From UBA6164 sp963979005 (GTDB taxonomy: Bacteria; Patescibacteriota; Gracilibacteria; BD1-5; UBA6164): a stretch of DNA of 64,000 nucleotides. The notes beneath the pieces were generated by a model. It was not told the origin of the DNA, ran no database searches, and saw only the letters and a list, made by a program, of their open reading frames with translations. Location of the stretch: the NCBI GenBank assembly GCA_963979005.1, contig CAXBVF010000001.1, forward strand, positions 1 to 64,000, written 5' to 3'. Shown piece after piece: positions 44,784 through 55,000 of this stretch. The stretch's first letter is position 1; the number at the start of each line of letters is the position of its first letter. The translations under genes and the position numbers were made by a program.

Positions 44784-46838
44784 TTATTTAATATTTTCTC
44801 TTAGCTTATGTATATTGAAATATGCTCATCATATAATTCAAAATTGCCTAAGCGAGTACTTAAAAGGATCTTCTCATTCTATTCATTTTGTAGTATTATC
44901 ACTCATAGATGATAGAGCTCATGAAAATTTTCTTAGCTCATTCTTCATTCAGTCTATATTAGATTTTTGTGAATACTCAGCATTGTTTTTTTGTTTTTTA
45001 TTGTTCAAATTATTTACAATAGAGATAATAGAGTTTCAAAATTTTAGTAATTCTGCTTTTGATACAGAGTCTTTATCATTAAAATTTATATTCCTATTTC
45101 ATATACTTATAGCTATTTCTTCTCTATATTCCCAAACTGATTCTAGATTTAATTCTCTGAAAAATTCATAAAAATTGATTAAGTTTTCAGTTGCTTCAGG
45201 ATTTCATTCTATAATTTTCTTTTCTTTTTCTGATATAATTAGTCATTCAATAATTTCTCAACTTTCTGTTTGTAAAGAATATGATCACTTAGAAATTTCA
45301 ACTGGTTTATAATTTATTTCTGAAGTCGAATTCGATACAGATGGAATATCAATATTTTCGTCGTTAAAATACTTAGATAATTTAGGGGATTTATTTACTA
45401 TTTCTTGAATAGCTGCTTCTCTTCATTTTTCTTCTACTAAAATAGAATATTCATTAACTTCTTTTGATGTTAAATTATTTGATACATATTGAATTCTTTC
45501 AGCTAATTGTATTTCTTGATTTATTTGTGCAAATGCTTGTTTAGAATAATCTGTAGGATTATCGTTCATTTGTTTTAGAACTTGTTTTTTTTCTTCTAAA
45601 TTTGCTCATGTAATGGCTGAAGCTAAGTTTTGAAATTCATTATCACTTAGTTTTTTATTTTTGTTGTCTAAATATTGAGATATATTATCACTTTCTATAA
45701 ATCTTTGTAATTCTTTATCAGTAAATGCTCTTAAATCAAATGAACATGGTTCTTCTCAAGGTGTATTTAAAATTTTTATTCATTCTTTAAGTATAAATAA
45801 TGAAAATTTTTCTATTTCTATTTTTAATTCTTCTGGAATTTGTCATTCTATTCTAGATTTAATAATATTTGTAGTAGTTTCTATAGCTTTTTCTTCTCAA
45901 ATTTTATTAATTAATTCAACTTGAGCTATAGTTAATATTTTTTCAAATTTTTTTCTATCTTTTAATTTTGGTAAATTAGGACAAGATTTTGAATATTTTT
46001 CTGTAAAATTTTGTAATTTATTTATTGATACATTTCATATACTTGTAGGTAATTTATCTTCTGAAATATTTATAACTAATAAAGGATTTTCTATTATATC
46101 AGAAAAATTTATAACTTTTTCAATTATTTTTTCAAATCAAGCATCTTTAAGCATATTTTTAGCAATGGTATCTTTTGTTTTTTTCCATAAATATTTTAAA
46201 TCTTTTGTTTTTTCTGATCAAAATTTTTCTATTAAAATATTTTTAGTAATTCATCAGTTTTCATTTAAATACATGATATAGTTAGCTATCTCACGAGAGT
46301 TTATGTCTTTTAATTTGAGACTTGGTTCTTGAAGTTTTGATTCAAAATCACTTATTTTAGTTATGTAGTTTCAAATTTCTTTGTTGAATCATTTTACATA
46401 TCAGTTTCAGAATCATAAATCTGGACCTCATAGTATTTCATCTATTAATTCATCCTGAGAAGTATTTAAATCTGTAGTGTCTATTCATACTGAATCTAAC
46501 AAATCACTGGTAATTCATACTGTTTCTGGTATAAATGCTAGTTTATCAAATACTGAATGTTCTTTTGAATCTCCACTAAGTTTATTTAATTGAGTTAATT
46601 CTAGTTTTATTAGATTTAGCTCGTTTTGAGTTATTGAGTTGTCATTTTTAAAACTATCGATTGCAGTTTGTCTTATTTCTTCATATTCTTTTTTAATTTC
46701 ATCCGTATCTTTTCATTTTTCTTCTGCTAAATTGATTATATTATCTGCATCTTTAAGCACCTGAATGGTCTCTTTTCTTATTTCTTCAGATGTTGAATCA
46801 GATTCAGTTATTTGTTTTTGTATTTGTTCACTAGACAT
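44784..46838 (-). CDS. Unknown 684-aa protein, first gene of four-gene operon
   Basis: The protein has a charged coiled-coil-like N-terminus (1-90) and a long helical middle. Its C-terminal module of ~160 residues is shared with the 516-aa protein (SEKEKK, NPEATENLINFYEFF, an EF-hand-like NRNINFNDKDSV, and GIIGGAYF near the end). A middle stretch near residues 140-165 is rich in Trp/Gly/Tyr. No signal peptide, transmembrane helix or catalytic motif was seen. It is divergent from alaS. Confidence 0.65.
45159..45206 (-). repeat. Near-identical DNA segment, copy 2 (684-aa gene)
   Basis: Partner of 43271-43318. The two differences are silent or conservative third-position changes, while flanking regions are much less alike. 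Confidence 0.8.
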
Positions 46839-46912
46839 AGTGTTTATTTTTATAGTATATTTGTATTATTTTATCATAAAAATTCATATTTTTCAAAAAA
46901 CTAATATGTAAC

Positions 46913-46940
46913 TTGAAAAAAAATAGTTTTTTATTATGAT
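46913..46940 (+). promoter_or_regulatory. Promoter of alaS
   Basis: TTGAAA (46913-46918), 16 bp, then TATGAT (46935-46940), 34 bp before the alaS start. The divergent operon is read from the other side of the same 136-bp spacer. Confidence 0.55.
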
Positions 46941-46974
46941 AGAGCCGATATTATAACTAATATAGAGAGTAAAT

Positions 46975-48795
46975 ATGAATATTAAAAGTAGCGAAATAAG
47001 ACAGAAATATCTTGATTTTTTTAAGTCTAAAAATCATGCTATAATTCCATCTGCATCGGTTGTACCAGAAAATGATCCAACTGTGCTTTTTAATACTGCT
47101 GGGATGCAACCATTAGTACCTTATTTAATGGGAGAAAAACATCCTTCAGGTAAAAGGTTAGTAGATTCACAAAAATGTATTAGGACTGGTGATATAGAAG
47201 AGGTGGGTGATAATTCTCATCTTACATTTTTCGAGATGTTAGGGAACTGGTCTCTTTGAGATTATTTTAAAAAAGAATCAATTGCTTATTCTTGGGAATT
47301 TTTAACTTCTAAAGATTGCTTAGCTCTTGACCCTAAAAAAATAGCTGTTACAGTTTTTGAAGGTGACAAAGATGCTCCAAGAGATGAAGAATCGGCTGAT
47401 ATTTGGTCTAATGTGTGAATGCCTAAAGATAGAATTTCGTATCTTCCTGCTTCAGAAAATTGGTGGGCTGCTGGTCCAACTGGACCATGCTGACCTGATT
47501 CAGAAATATTTTATTGGGTCGGTGAGTGAGAATTTCCGCCTAAGTGATCAAATGTAGAAAATGATGAAGATAATTGGATGGAAATCTGGAATAATGTATT
47601 CATGGAATACAATAGATTGGAAGATGGTAGTTTAGAAAAATTACCAAATCAAAATGTAGATACCGGTATGGGACTTGAAAGAATTACTACTGTATTGAAC
47701 TGAGAAGTTTCTGTTTATCATACTGATATTTTTGAAGCAATAATAAATAAGGTAGTTGAGCTTTTGTGAGTAGAAAAGGGTATTGATAAGAGAAATTCAA
47801 TTAGAGTAATTGCTGATCATTCTAGAACCGCAGCAGTTATGATTAGTGATTGAGTTTTACCTTCAAATGTAGATCAAGGTTATGTTCTTAGAAGACTTAT
47901 TAGAATCGCTATTAGAAAAGCTTATAGCTTGGATTTTAAATGAGAATTTTTATATAAAGTAGCTGATGTTGTTATTGAAAAACTATGAGAAGCTTATCCT
48001 CATATGATAGAAAAGAAAAATGAAATAATATCTGAAATATTAAAAGAAGAAAAACAATTTTGAGAGACTTTAGAAAAGTGAATGAAAGAATTCAATAAAC
48101 TTTTGGAGGGTTTTAAAATAGCAAAAGAAAGATCATGAGTTGAAATAACAAATATTTCATGAGACAAAGCTTTTAAGCTCTATGATACTTATGGATTTCC
48201 CCTTGAAATGACTATGGAATTAGCGCACGAAAATGGGTTAACAGTTTGAGTTGAATGATTTGAGGTGGCACATAAAAAACATCAAGAATTATCTAGAGCA
48301 TGAGCTGAACAAAAATTTAAATGAGGATTAGCTGATGATAGTGAAGCAACAACAGCATTGCATAGTGCTACACATTTAATGTTAGCATGATTAAACGATG
48401 TATTAGGATGAGGAATCTCTCAAAAATGATCTAATATTACTCCTGAAAGATTGAGATTTGATTTTAATTTTGATAGAAAAGTTGAAAGAGATGAGCTTGA
48501 TAAAGTGGAAGAATATGTAAATGAAGCAATTAAAAAATGATGTATAGTTGATTTGTCTAATATGGATAAGCAAGAGGCTAAAGAATCATGAGTAGAATGA
48601 AGCTTTTGGGAAAAATATCCTGATGTAGTAAAGGTATACAGTTTTCAATCAGCTGATGGAAAGGTGTATTCTAAAGAATTATGCTGAGGTCCTCATGTAG
48701 AAAATACAAATACAATGTGAAAGTTTAAGATAAAAAAAGAACAAGCAAGTAGTAGGTGAGTTAGAAGAATAAAAGCGGTTTTAATTAATGATTAA
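46975..48795 (+). CDS. alaS: Alanyl-tRNA synthetase without C-Ala domain
   Basis: The 606-aa protein has the class II catalytic domain (N-terminal SSEIRQKYLDFFKSK; FNTAGMQPLVPYLMG), the tRNA-recognition helices, and the editing domain. The editing zinc motifs are HSATH near residue 463 and CGGPH from Cys570. It stops right after the editing domain, so the ~250-residue C-terminal oligomerisation/C-Ala part found in most bacteria is missing. The stop is clean TAA, and no remnant follows. This is a real short form, not a frameshift. It charges tRNA-Ala and should still be able to edit. Confidence 0.95.
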
Positions 48796-48807
48796 TATAT
48801 ATTATTT

Positions 48808-49137
48808 ATGTTAAAAAAATCAAATAAATTGAAAGTGTATTTAACTTGTCCTAATGATTTTGTAGAGCAAGTTAAAAAAGCTATTTGAGACGCTTGAGGG
48901 GCTAAAATGTGAAATTATTCTTATTGTTTTTTTGTATCTGATTGAAAATGATATTTTACACCTGAAAAGTGAGCCCATCCTAATATTTGAGAGCTTTGAA
49001 AAGCTGAAATAGTAGATGAAAAAATGATAGAATTTATGTGTGAAAGTGATGTGATAGAACAGGTAGTTAAAGAAATAAAAAGAGTTCATCCATATGAGGA
49101 AATAGGTATTGATATCCAAGAATTACTTGAGATATAA
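48808..49137 (+). CDS. Stand-alone NIF3/DUF34 insert-type domain
   Basis: The 109-aa protein resembles the PII/CutA-like domain inserted in YqfO-type NIF3 proteins: YLTCPNDFVEQVKKAIGDAGG at the start, FFVSDGKGYF, and HPYEEIGIDI at the end. The metal-binding NIF3 core is absent. Stand-alone versions exist as small trimer-forming proteins of unknown role. It follows alaS by 12 bp and precedes the CofD-like gene by 30 bp. Confidence 0.8.
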
Positions 49138-49167
49138 TTTAATTTGAAAAATCTATATTTAATAAAA

Positions 49168-50154
49168 ATGAATACAAAAGAGAAAATAAATATTACAACA
49201 ATAGGTTGATGAAAAGGGAGTTATTGAATATTATCCTCTATAAGAGATAATGATGATTATAATATTTCCGCTATTATTTCTATGTCTGATAGTGGATGAT
49301 CTACTGGAGTATTAAGAGATGAATTTTGAGTTTTACCGCCATGAGATGTACGTAGATGAGTTATGGCATTATCAAAAGAACATGAAATAGTTAAGCAGCT
49401 TTTTGATTATAGATATGACAAAGAATGCTCAGTATGAGGTCATAATTTATGAAATTTACTTATAACTGCAATGGCAGATATAACAGGTAGTTTTGATAAA
49501 TGATTAAAACAGATTTCAAAAATGTTTAGAGTAAAGGGGAGAGTTATTCCGGTGACTTTAGAATTATCACATTTAAATGTTGAACTAGAGGATAAGACCA
49601 TAGTTGAAAGTGAAACAAATATAGATTTAAAGTTAGATGAGAATTCATCTCCAATAAAAAAAGCCTATTTAACACCAGAAGTAAATGCAAATAATAAGGC
49701 TGTAAAAGCACTTGATAAATCTGACGTTATAATTATTTCTTTTTGAGATATTTATACTTCTATAGTTCCAAATTTACTTGTAAAAGGTATAAAGGAAGCT
49801 ATTAAGGCTAATAAAAAAGCTAAAGTTGTATATTTCTGTAATCTTATGACAAAGCCGTGAGAAACTACTAATTTTGAGGCTATAGACTTTGTAAATGTAA
49901 TTGAAAAATATTTGTGAGAGGGGATTATTGATTTTGTAATAGTAAATAACTGATATATCTCTGAAAGAGTAGCTGAAAAATATAAATCTTTAGAAAAAAA
50001 GAGTCCAGTTAAGGTAAAAAACCACGAACTTTTTAAGAATAAATCTTATAAGGTTATGGAAGCTGATTTACTTCATGAACATGATTGTGTTAGACATAGT
50101 TATGATAAGATTTCAAAAGTAATAGATAAACTTATAAGAAAAACTGTCAGATAA
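49168..50154 (+). CDS. yvcK: CofD/YvcK-family protein (gluconeogenesis factor)
   Basis: The 328-aa protein shows the family motifs GGGKGSYGIL near residue 13, MSDSGGSTGVLRDE, PPGDVRRGVMAL and GHNLGNLLI. YvcK proteins bind UDP-sugars and control cell-wall precursor flow and shape in monoderm bacteria; CofD relatives make coenzyme F420. With no F420 genes seen, the YvcK role is preferred. It is compatible with the GlmU-like enzyme and wall-anchored proteins here. Confidence 0.88.
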
Positions 50155-50200
50155 AAAGCTATAATATAAAATTATGGCTTTTTATATTAATTAGTAAATA

Positions 50201-50228
50201 TTGACAAACTATAATTTATATATATTGT
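50201..50228 (+). promoter_or_regulatory. Promoter of the imported 133-aa gene
   Basis: Perfect TTGACA (50201-50206), 16 bp, then TATTGT (50223-50228). An AAAGG (50248-50252) stands upstream of the GTG start at 50265, at a rather long 12-nt spacing. Confidence 0.55.
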
Positions 50229-50264
50229 TAATATATCTTACTTAACAAAAGGTAATGATTTAAA

Positions 50265-50666
50265 GTGAAAGTATTAATAGTTTTTATTAAAATCTGTATG
50301 TATTGTTCAGTTACGGCATTTTTTGTAACTAGTTCATATATATCAATAAAAATTTATGATTTGGTTCTAATAAAGTTACCATATTATGAAAGTTTGTGGG
50401 AAGGGGGTTTTAGGACTGTCGAGAGTGTAGAAAAAGTATCTACTGCACTTTACCTGACAATTCCAGAACTCTCTAAAGAGGTTGCAAAAATAAGTACTTC
50501 TATGAAAACCATAGAGCAATCAATGGTTCGAATGGATTATTCTATTGGAACGATTTCTTTTACAATTTCCAATCAAATGGGACATATGAACAATCAAATG
50601 GGACAACTCAATGATAGTTTCCATCCTATGGGAATGATGAAAAAAATGATGTTTTGGTGAAAATAA
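50265..50666 (+). CDS. Standard-code-like Met-rich membrane coiled-coil protein
   Basis: The protein has an N-terminal transmembrane helix (about 5-30), a linker, and a Met-rich heptad region ending in repeated NQMG motifs and MMKKMMFW. This layout resembles small Met-rich proteins I associate with proteobacteria, so that origin is a guess. All six internal glycines are GGN. The frame then meets TGA (50658-50660) followed two codons later by TAA. In a standard-code donor the protein would end at TGA (131 aa). With TGA as glycine it gains only Gly-Lys (133 aa). GTG start, AAAGG upstream and a GC-rich terminator are unlike native genes. It is probably imported. Confidence 0.75.
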
Positions 50667-50696
50667 GTATTGATAAATATCTTGTTTTCTAATTTT

Positions 50697-50727
50697 AAAA
50701 AAGGGACCTAAAAGGCCCCTTTTTTTA
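50697..50727. terminator. Terminator between convergent genes
   Basis: AAAGGGACCT and AGGCCCCTTT form a stem with one mismatch and a T7 tract. It overlaps the stop of the minus-strand gene ending at 50725. Confidence 0.75.
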
Positions 50728-50916
50728 TGTAAAATTATCTAATTTTTTTTCTAATTCTCTTAATTCTCTCTCTTCTTTTGCAAACTCTCAATTCTCTTTT
50801 GCCTGTTTAAGTTTTTCTTCTGCCATTATTTGAGCTATTTTCATATCACTAACATATTTAGCAACTTGAGCTTTGGTCATTTTAGCATTTGATCCTCCTG
50901 GTGCAAGTTCTGACAT
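50725..50916 (-). CDS. Small charged coiled-coil protein downstream of recR
   Basis: The 63-aa protein has a flexible start (MSELAPGGSN) and then one long Lys/Glu/Ala-rich helix. It follows recR by 24 bp. It is not YbaB, the usual recR neighbour. One glycine of the helix region is TGA. No function is suggested. Confidence 0.6.
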
Positions 50917-50940
50917 AATATATTAAAAATTAGTTAAATA

Positions 50941-51549
50941 TTATAATTCTTTTCTTTCTCTTAGAGCGTTAACTATTGTTATGTTATCTGCATATTCTAT
51001 ATAACCAGATGAAAGTCATCTAGATAATTTTGTGACTTTTGTTTTGTATTTTAGACCTCTTTTTTCTATTTCCTCAGTTATATAACTACTTGTGGCTTCT
51101 CATTCAATATTTGGATTTGTTGCTAGAATTAGTTCTAGTTTATCATCTGAATTTTCTATTTTTTTAAATAATGATTCAAAATGTAAATCTCATATAAAAA
51201 CTCAATTAATGGGGGATATTGCTCATCCGAGTATATGGTAAACTCATTTATATCATCTAGATTCTTCTAGTGTTATCATATCTAGATATTCTTCAACTAT
51301 GGCTATAGTTCATTTATCTCTTGATTCTGATGAACAAATATTGCATGTATCTCTTGATATATCTGTAAGTGAATGACATGTATTACAAAAATGGACCTTA
51401 TCTTTTATATTAAGTAAATTATCACTTAAATTGTCTATAAAGTTTTTATTCGAGTTTAATAGGAAAAAAGCTAATTTTGTAGCTGATTTTTCTCCTACTC
51501 AGGGAAGATAACTTATTGAATTAATTAGTTCTTTTAATGCTTCAGGCAA
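50941..51549 (-). CDS. recR: Recombination mediator RecR
   Basis: The 202-aa protein has the N-terminal helix-hairpin-helix (LPGVGEKSATKLAF), a four-Cys zinc finger (CNTCHS...CNIC), and a Toprim domain (AIVEEYLDMITLE; ILATNPNIEWEATSSYI). RecR works with RecO/RecF to load RecA at gaps. The start is TTG at 51549, because a TAA stop lies two codons upstream and no ATG or GTG fits the conserved N-terminus. Confidence 0.93.
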
Positions 51550-51580
51550 AACTTAAAATTTAAGAATAAGGATTTAATCA

Positions 51581-51608
51581 ATTTTAATCACTTATTAATA
51601 TTTGTAAA
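51581..51608 (-). promoter_or_regulatory. Promoter of recR
   Basis: On the minus strand, TTTACA (51608-51603), 16 bp, then TAAAAT (51586-51581), about 30 bp before the TTG start. Confidence 0.5.
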
Positions 51609-51682
51609 TAAAAAAGCTATAAATATTAGTATTATATTTAAAATAATTATCAGAAATAGTAAAGTTGTTATTTTAAGAATAA

Positions 51683-51710
51683 TTGGATTTATTATTTATA
51701 TAAGTATTAT
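51683..51710 (+). promoter_or_regulatory. Promoter of the FISUMP pseudopilin gene
   Basis: TTGGAT (51683-51688), 16 bp, then TATTAT (51705-51710), 32 bp before the ATG. Confidence 0.5.
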
Positions 51711-51742
51711 TAATATAGTTAATTATAAATTAATATAATTTT

Positions 51743-53323
51743 ATGAAAATACAAAAAATAAAATCTAATAACTCTTTAGCTTTCACATTAGTAGAACTGA
51801 TAGTAGTAATAACTATTTTAGCTATTTTGGGTACAATTGCATTCATAAGTTTACAATGATATAGTAGTGATGCTAGGGATAGCGCTAGGATATCTGATGT
51901 AAATAACATGAAAACAAGTTTAGAATTATTCCATCTTAATTCTTGAAGATATCCTTTCCCAGATAATTCAGAGAATGTAACTTATAGTTGATGAACAGTA
52001 ATTGTATGGAAACAATGAACACTTTGAGACACAGTTACAAGCCAATTATCAAAAAATCTAAATAAAAAACCATTAGATCCTTTATATGAAAAGGAATATA
52101 TATATTCTGTAGTTGAGAATGCTAATGAATATCAAATATTGTCTGTATTTGAGTCAGACTTACAGGCAAATAATTTGTTATTAAATAATGTAAATGCATT
52201 AGATAATTCAAATGTAAGATTGGATGGTATATATAATTGATTATATATAAAGACTACGAACTATATAATACCGTCGCCAAGTATAGTAACATCACTTAAT
52301 CCAGCTTGATTGGATTTTAGTATAGCAACTATTGGGTCACAAGTAACAGATGGGGGGACAAATATTCCAAATATATGAACAACTAAAGTCGTTCAGTCAA
52401 CATGAGCATTAGTATTTAATGCTTTTGAAGTCTATGAATGAGTTTTAGATAAGAATTCAGATATAGGTTCATATGTATCAGCATATAATGTATTATTAAA
52501 TACATATAGTTGATCAAGTATAATAAGCGATTGAGTAGTAAATGAATTATTAGTACAATCTAATGATGAAGAGAAGATAAATTTTGTAAATAGAGCAATA
52601 TTAAAAAATAATAATAGTGTGGTAATATCTGATTGGAGAGATATTGATTCAAACTGTGATAAACCTGATGTAGTAATTTGAACACAAACTTGGGCATGAT
52701 GTAATTCTACAATATGAAATTGATTAGAATATGGTAAAAATGATAATTGAACAGATGGAATAATAGATACTTGTTATAAGGCTTATGATGCGGTTACTAG
52801 TATCACTGCTGATTGTGTTATAGATAGTGTTGATATGGCTAGTAATACAAAGGCAAATACATGGTTTACTTGATCTAATATTGATTGAGATATAGAATTT
52901 GGTAGTATATGGTGAAAAAATTATACATGAGGAAATGCTGCAAGTGCTTGTATTTTTTGATATCATCTACCTACAGATGCTGAACTTGAATATGCTGAAG
53001 AATATTTGATAGTAGCTGACTGATGAGCTCCAGATTGTAGAGTATCTGATAACTGGAATTGTGATTGAACTGGTTGGAAACTACATTCTACTACAAATAG
53101 TACAAATAATATGGTAGAAAAATTAAAATTACCTTTATCTGGTTTTCGTGATACTGATAGTACTTCATATAAACATCGTGGTTTTCGTATTGCATTATGG
53201 TCTTCTACTACTGATATTAATGATGATCAAACAGGTAGATTATTTGGTTCAAGTACAGAGGGAATATGGCGTTCATTTTGGCCTAAAACTTATGCATTTA
53301 ATGTTCGTTGTATAGAAGATTAG
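51743..53323 (+). CDS. Giant type IV pseudopilin with C-terminal FISUMP-like domain
   Basis: The 526-aa protein begins with a type IV prepilin signal. A short basic leader is followed by A|FTLVELIVVITILAIL, with the conserved Glu at position +5 of the mature protein, and the usual amphipathic N-terminal helix. The central ~250 residues are Asn/Ser-rich. The C-terminal ~220 residues match the pattern of the FISUMP (Fibrobacter succinogenes major paralogous) domain: an early WAGCN, a CIFGYHLPTDAE segment, LPLSGFRD, an ALWSSTT, and a final FNVRCIED. Normal pilins are 130-180 aa, so this is probably a tip or adhesive minor pilin. The C-terminal part uses CGT arginine codons more than neighbouring genes. 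Confidence 0.85.
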
Positions 53324-53335
53324 TATATTAAATAA

Positions 53336-53367
53336 TAAAAAAACCTGAAATATTTCAGGTTTTTTTA
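53336..53367. terminator. Bidirectional terminator after the pseudopilin gene
   Basis: AAAAACCTGAAA and TTTCAGGTTTTT form a stem around TAT with flanking A and T runs. Confidence 0.85.
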
Positions 53368-53370
53368 TTT

Positions 53371-53736
53371 TTAATAATTGTATACATATTGTACATCATC
53401 TCTTATTACTAAGAAGTCTGTATCTCAAACTCTTTCCATATTCTGTAAATCATCATCTCAAAGTATTGTAGACAAGCTTTCTAGTTCTGCTATTTGTACA
53501 TCAAGTAGTTCTTTTTCCATTAATAGAGTCTTTTTTTCAATTTCTAATTCTCTTATATTATAACCTTTTGTAGCATTTACATTTAGTATCCAAACGTAAT
53601 ATAATAATAGTAAAGATATTAATGATAATAATGCAATATAGGTTGATGTGATTCAGAAGTTAAATTTTTCTTTTTCTTTTTTTCTTCTAGAGAAATAGCT
53701 TTTTTTAAATTCTTTGTTTGTAATAGTTGAACTCAC
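53371..53736 (-). CDS. FtsL-like septum protein
   Basis: The 121-aa protein has a basic cytoplasmic start (residues 1-26), one transmembrane helix (about 31-50) and an extracytoplasmic coiled coil (YNIRELEIEKKTLLMEKELLD). That topology, and its position immediately downstream of rsmH, match FtsL of the division cluster. FtsL sequences are poorly conserved, so the call is based on context. The start is GTG at 53736, 28 bp after the rsmH stop. ftsI does not follow in this window. Confidence 0.65.
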
Positions 53737-53764
53737 GTAATAATAAGATTATGGAATATAGATA

Positions 53765-54706
53765 TTAGATTATTTTTTCAGCACATCTAGCTTTAGCGCT
53801 TCTACTTCTAGGGTTATCTTTTATTTCTTTATCAGTTGGTATTATTGGTTTTTTTGTTATTAATTTTATACATTTTGTATGTCCACAACTACATATCATA
53901 TCTCTACATATACAGTCTTTTGTTTCTAGTTTGAATAGTTGTTTTACTATTCTGTCTTCTAGGGAGTGGAAACTTATTACAAATATTTTTCCATTTTTAT
54001 CTAGTAATTGTATAGCATCTTTTAAACTTGTTTCTAAATTCTCCAGTTCCTTGTTTACTTCTATTCTAATTGCTTGAAATATTCTAGACTTAGTTTTTGG
54101 TCATCATGGAATTATTTCACTTAAATCAGTTGTAGTTTTAAACTTTTCTTTTTTTCTTCTTTCTACTATTCTGGCAGATATTTTATTTGATCCTGGTTCT
54201 TCTCAATATTTTAAAAATATATTTCTAAGTTCTTGAGCAGTGTATCAATTTACTATATCAGCAGCAGTTTTTCATTTAGTTTTGTCTAACCTCATATCAA
54301 GAGGTCATTCTAACATAAAACTAAATCATCTATCAGCTTCATCTAAATGAAGGGAAGATAGTCATAAATCATAGTAGATTCATGTAATTTTTCATATTTT
54401 CTGTTTTTCTAATTCTTCTTTTAGGTTTAAAAAGTTGGAATTAATTAATATTACTTCTACTTTTTTATCCTTGTTTACTTTGTCTAATCTAATTTTTGCT
54501 AATTCTAAGTTTTTAATATCAGCATCAAATCAGATAAGAGTATCTCATGCATTCATTTTTTCTATAATCTTGCTAGCATGTCATCACATTCATAGGGTAG
54601 TGTCTACAATTATGTTTTTTCTATCACTATTTATATTAATTGAATCAACTAATTCATCTAAAAGTACAGAAATATGTCTACTTTCAATGCTTTTTGTATC
54701 AGTCAT
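53765..54706 (-). CDS. rsmH: 16S rRNA (cytosine1402-N4)-methyltransferase
   Basis: The 313-aa enzyme (MraW) has RHISVLLDELVD at the start, the SAM site DTTLGMGGHASKI and DADIKN, YDLGLSS, and the C-terminal SFHSLEDRIVK and NPRSRSAKAR motifs. It methylates C1402 in the decoding centre. mraZ is absent from its usual upstream place. The start ATG at 54706 is followed directly by the conserved region; earlier in-frame starts would add an unconserved hydrophobic leader. Confidence 0.95.
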
Positions 54707-54897
54707 TTCAGTTAATAATGTTAAAAAAATGTTAATTGGTAGATTTTTATACCTATTTATAGCAAAACTATACTCTATTTTTATTCTTTTTTTTCCTTTT
54801 GTCAAAATAAGTATTAACAATTAACTAGACAAAATGTCTAAAATGATGTGTGCTATATAAAGCTAAAAAAACAGAGTTTTTAACATTTTATTAACAC

Positions 54898-54925
54898 TTG
54901 TCTATATTAAAACAAAGTGTATAAT
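54898..54925 (+). promoter_or_regulatory. Promoter of the suf operon with overlapping dyad
   Basis: TTGTCT (54898-54903), 16 bp, then a perfect TATAAT (54920-54925). An inverted repeat, ACACTT (54894-54899) and AAGTGT (54915-54920), brackets the spacer and could be an operator. Confidence 0.65.
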
Positions 54926-54960
54926 TAGAGTATATATAAAAAACTTGATTTTATTAAAAT

Positions 54961-54977
54961 ATTACTAAAATAGTAAT
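54961..54977 (+). promoter_or_regulatory. Dyad in the suf leader, candidate Rrf2 operator
   Basis: ATTACT (54961-54966), five bases AAAAT, and AGTAAT (54972-54977) form a perfect inverted repeat between the promoter and the sufC ATG. The last gene of the locus encodes an Rrf2 regulator. Confidence 0.4.
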
Positions 54978-55000
54978 AGTTTAATTTAAAATTACAAATA

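Larger units (their letters stand above)
54707..55000. promoter_or_regulatory. Divergent rsmH/suf control region
   Basis: No gene is present in these 294 bp. On the minus strand, TTGACA (54805-54800) with TAAAAA 16 bp on is a possible rsmH promoter. A perfect dyad TAGACA-AAA-TGTCTA lies at 54826-54840. The suf promoter and two more dyads follow (listed separately). Confidence 0.5.
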
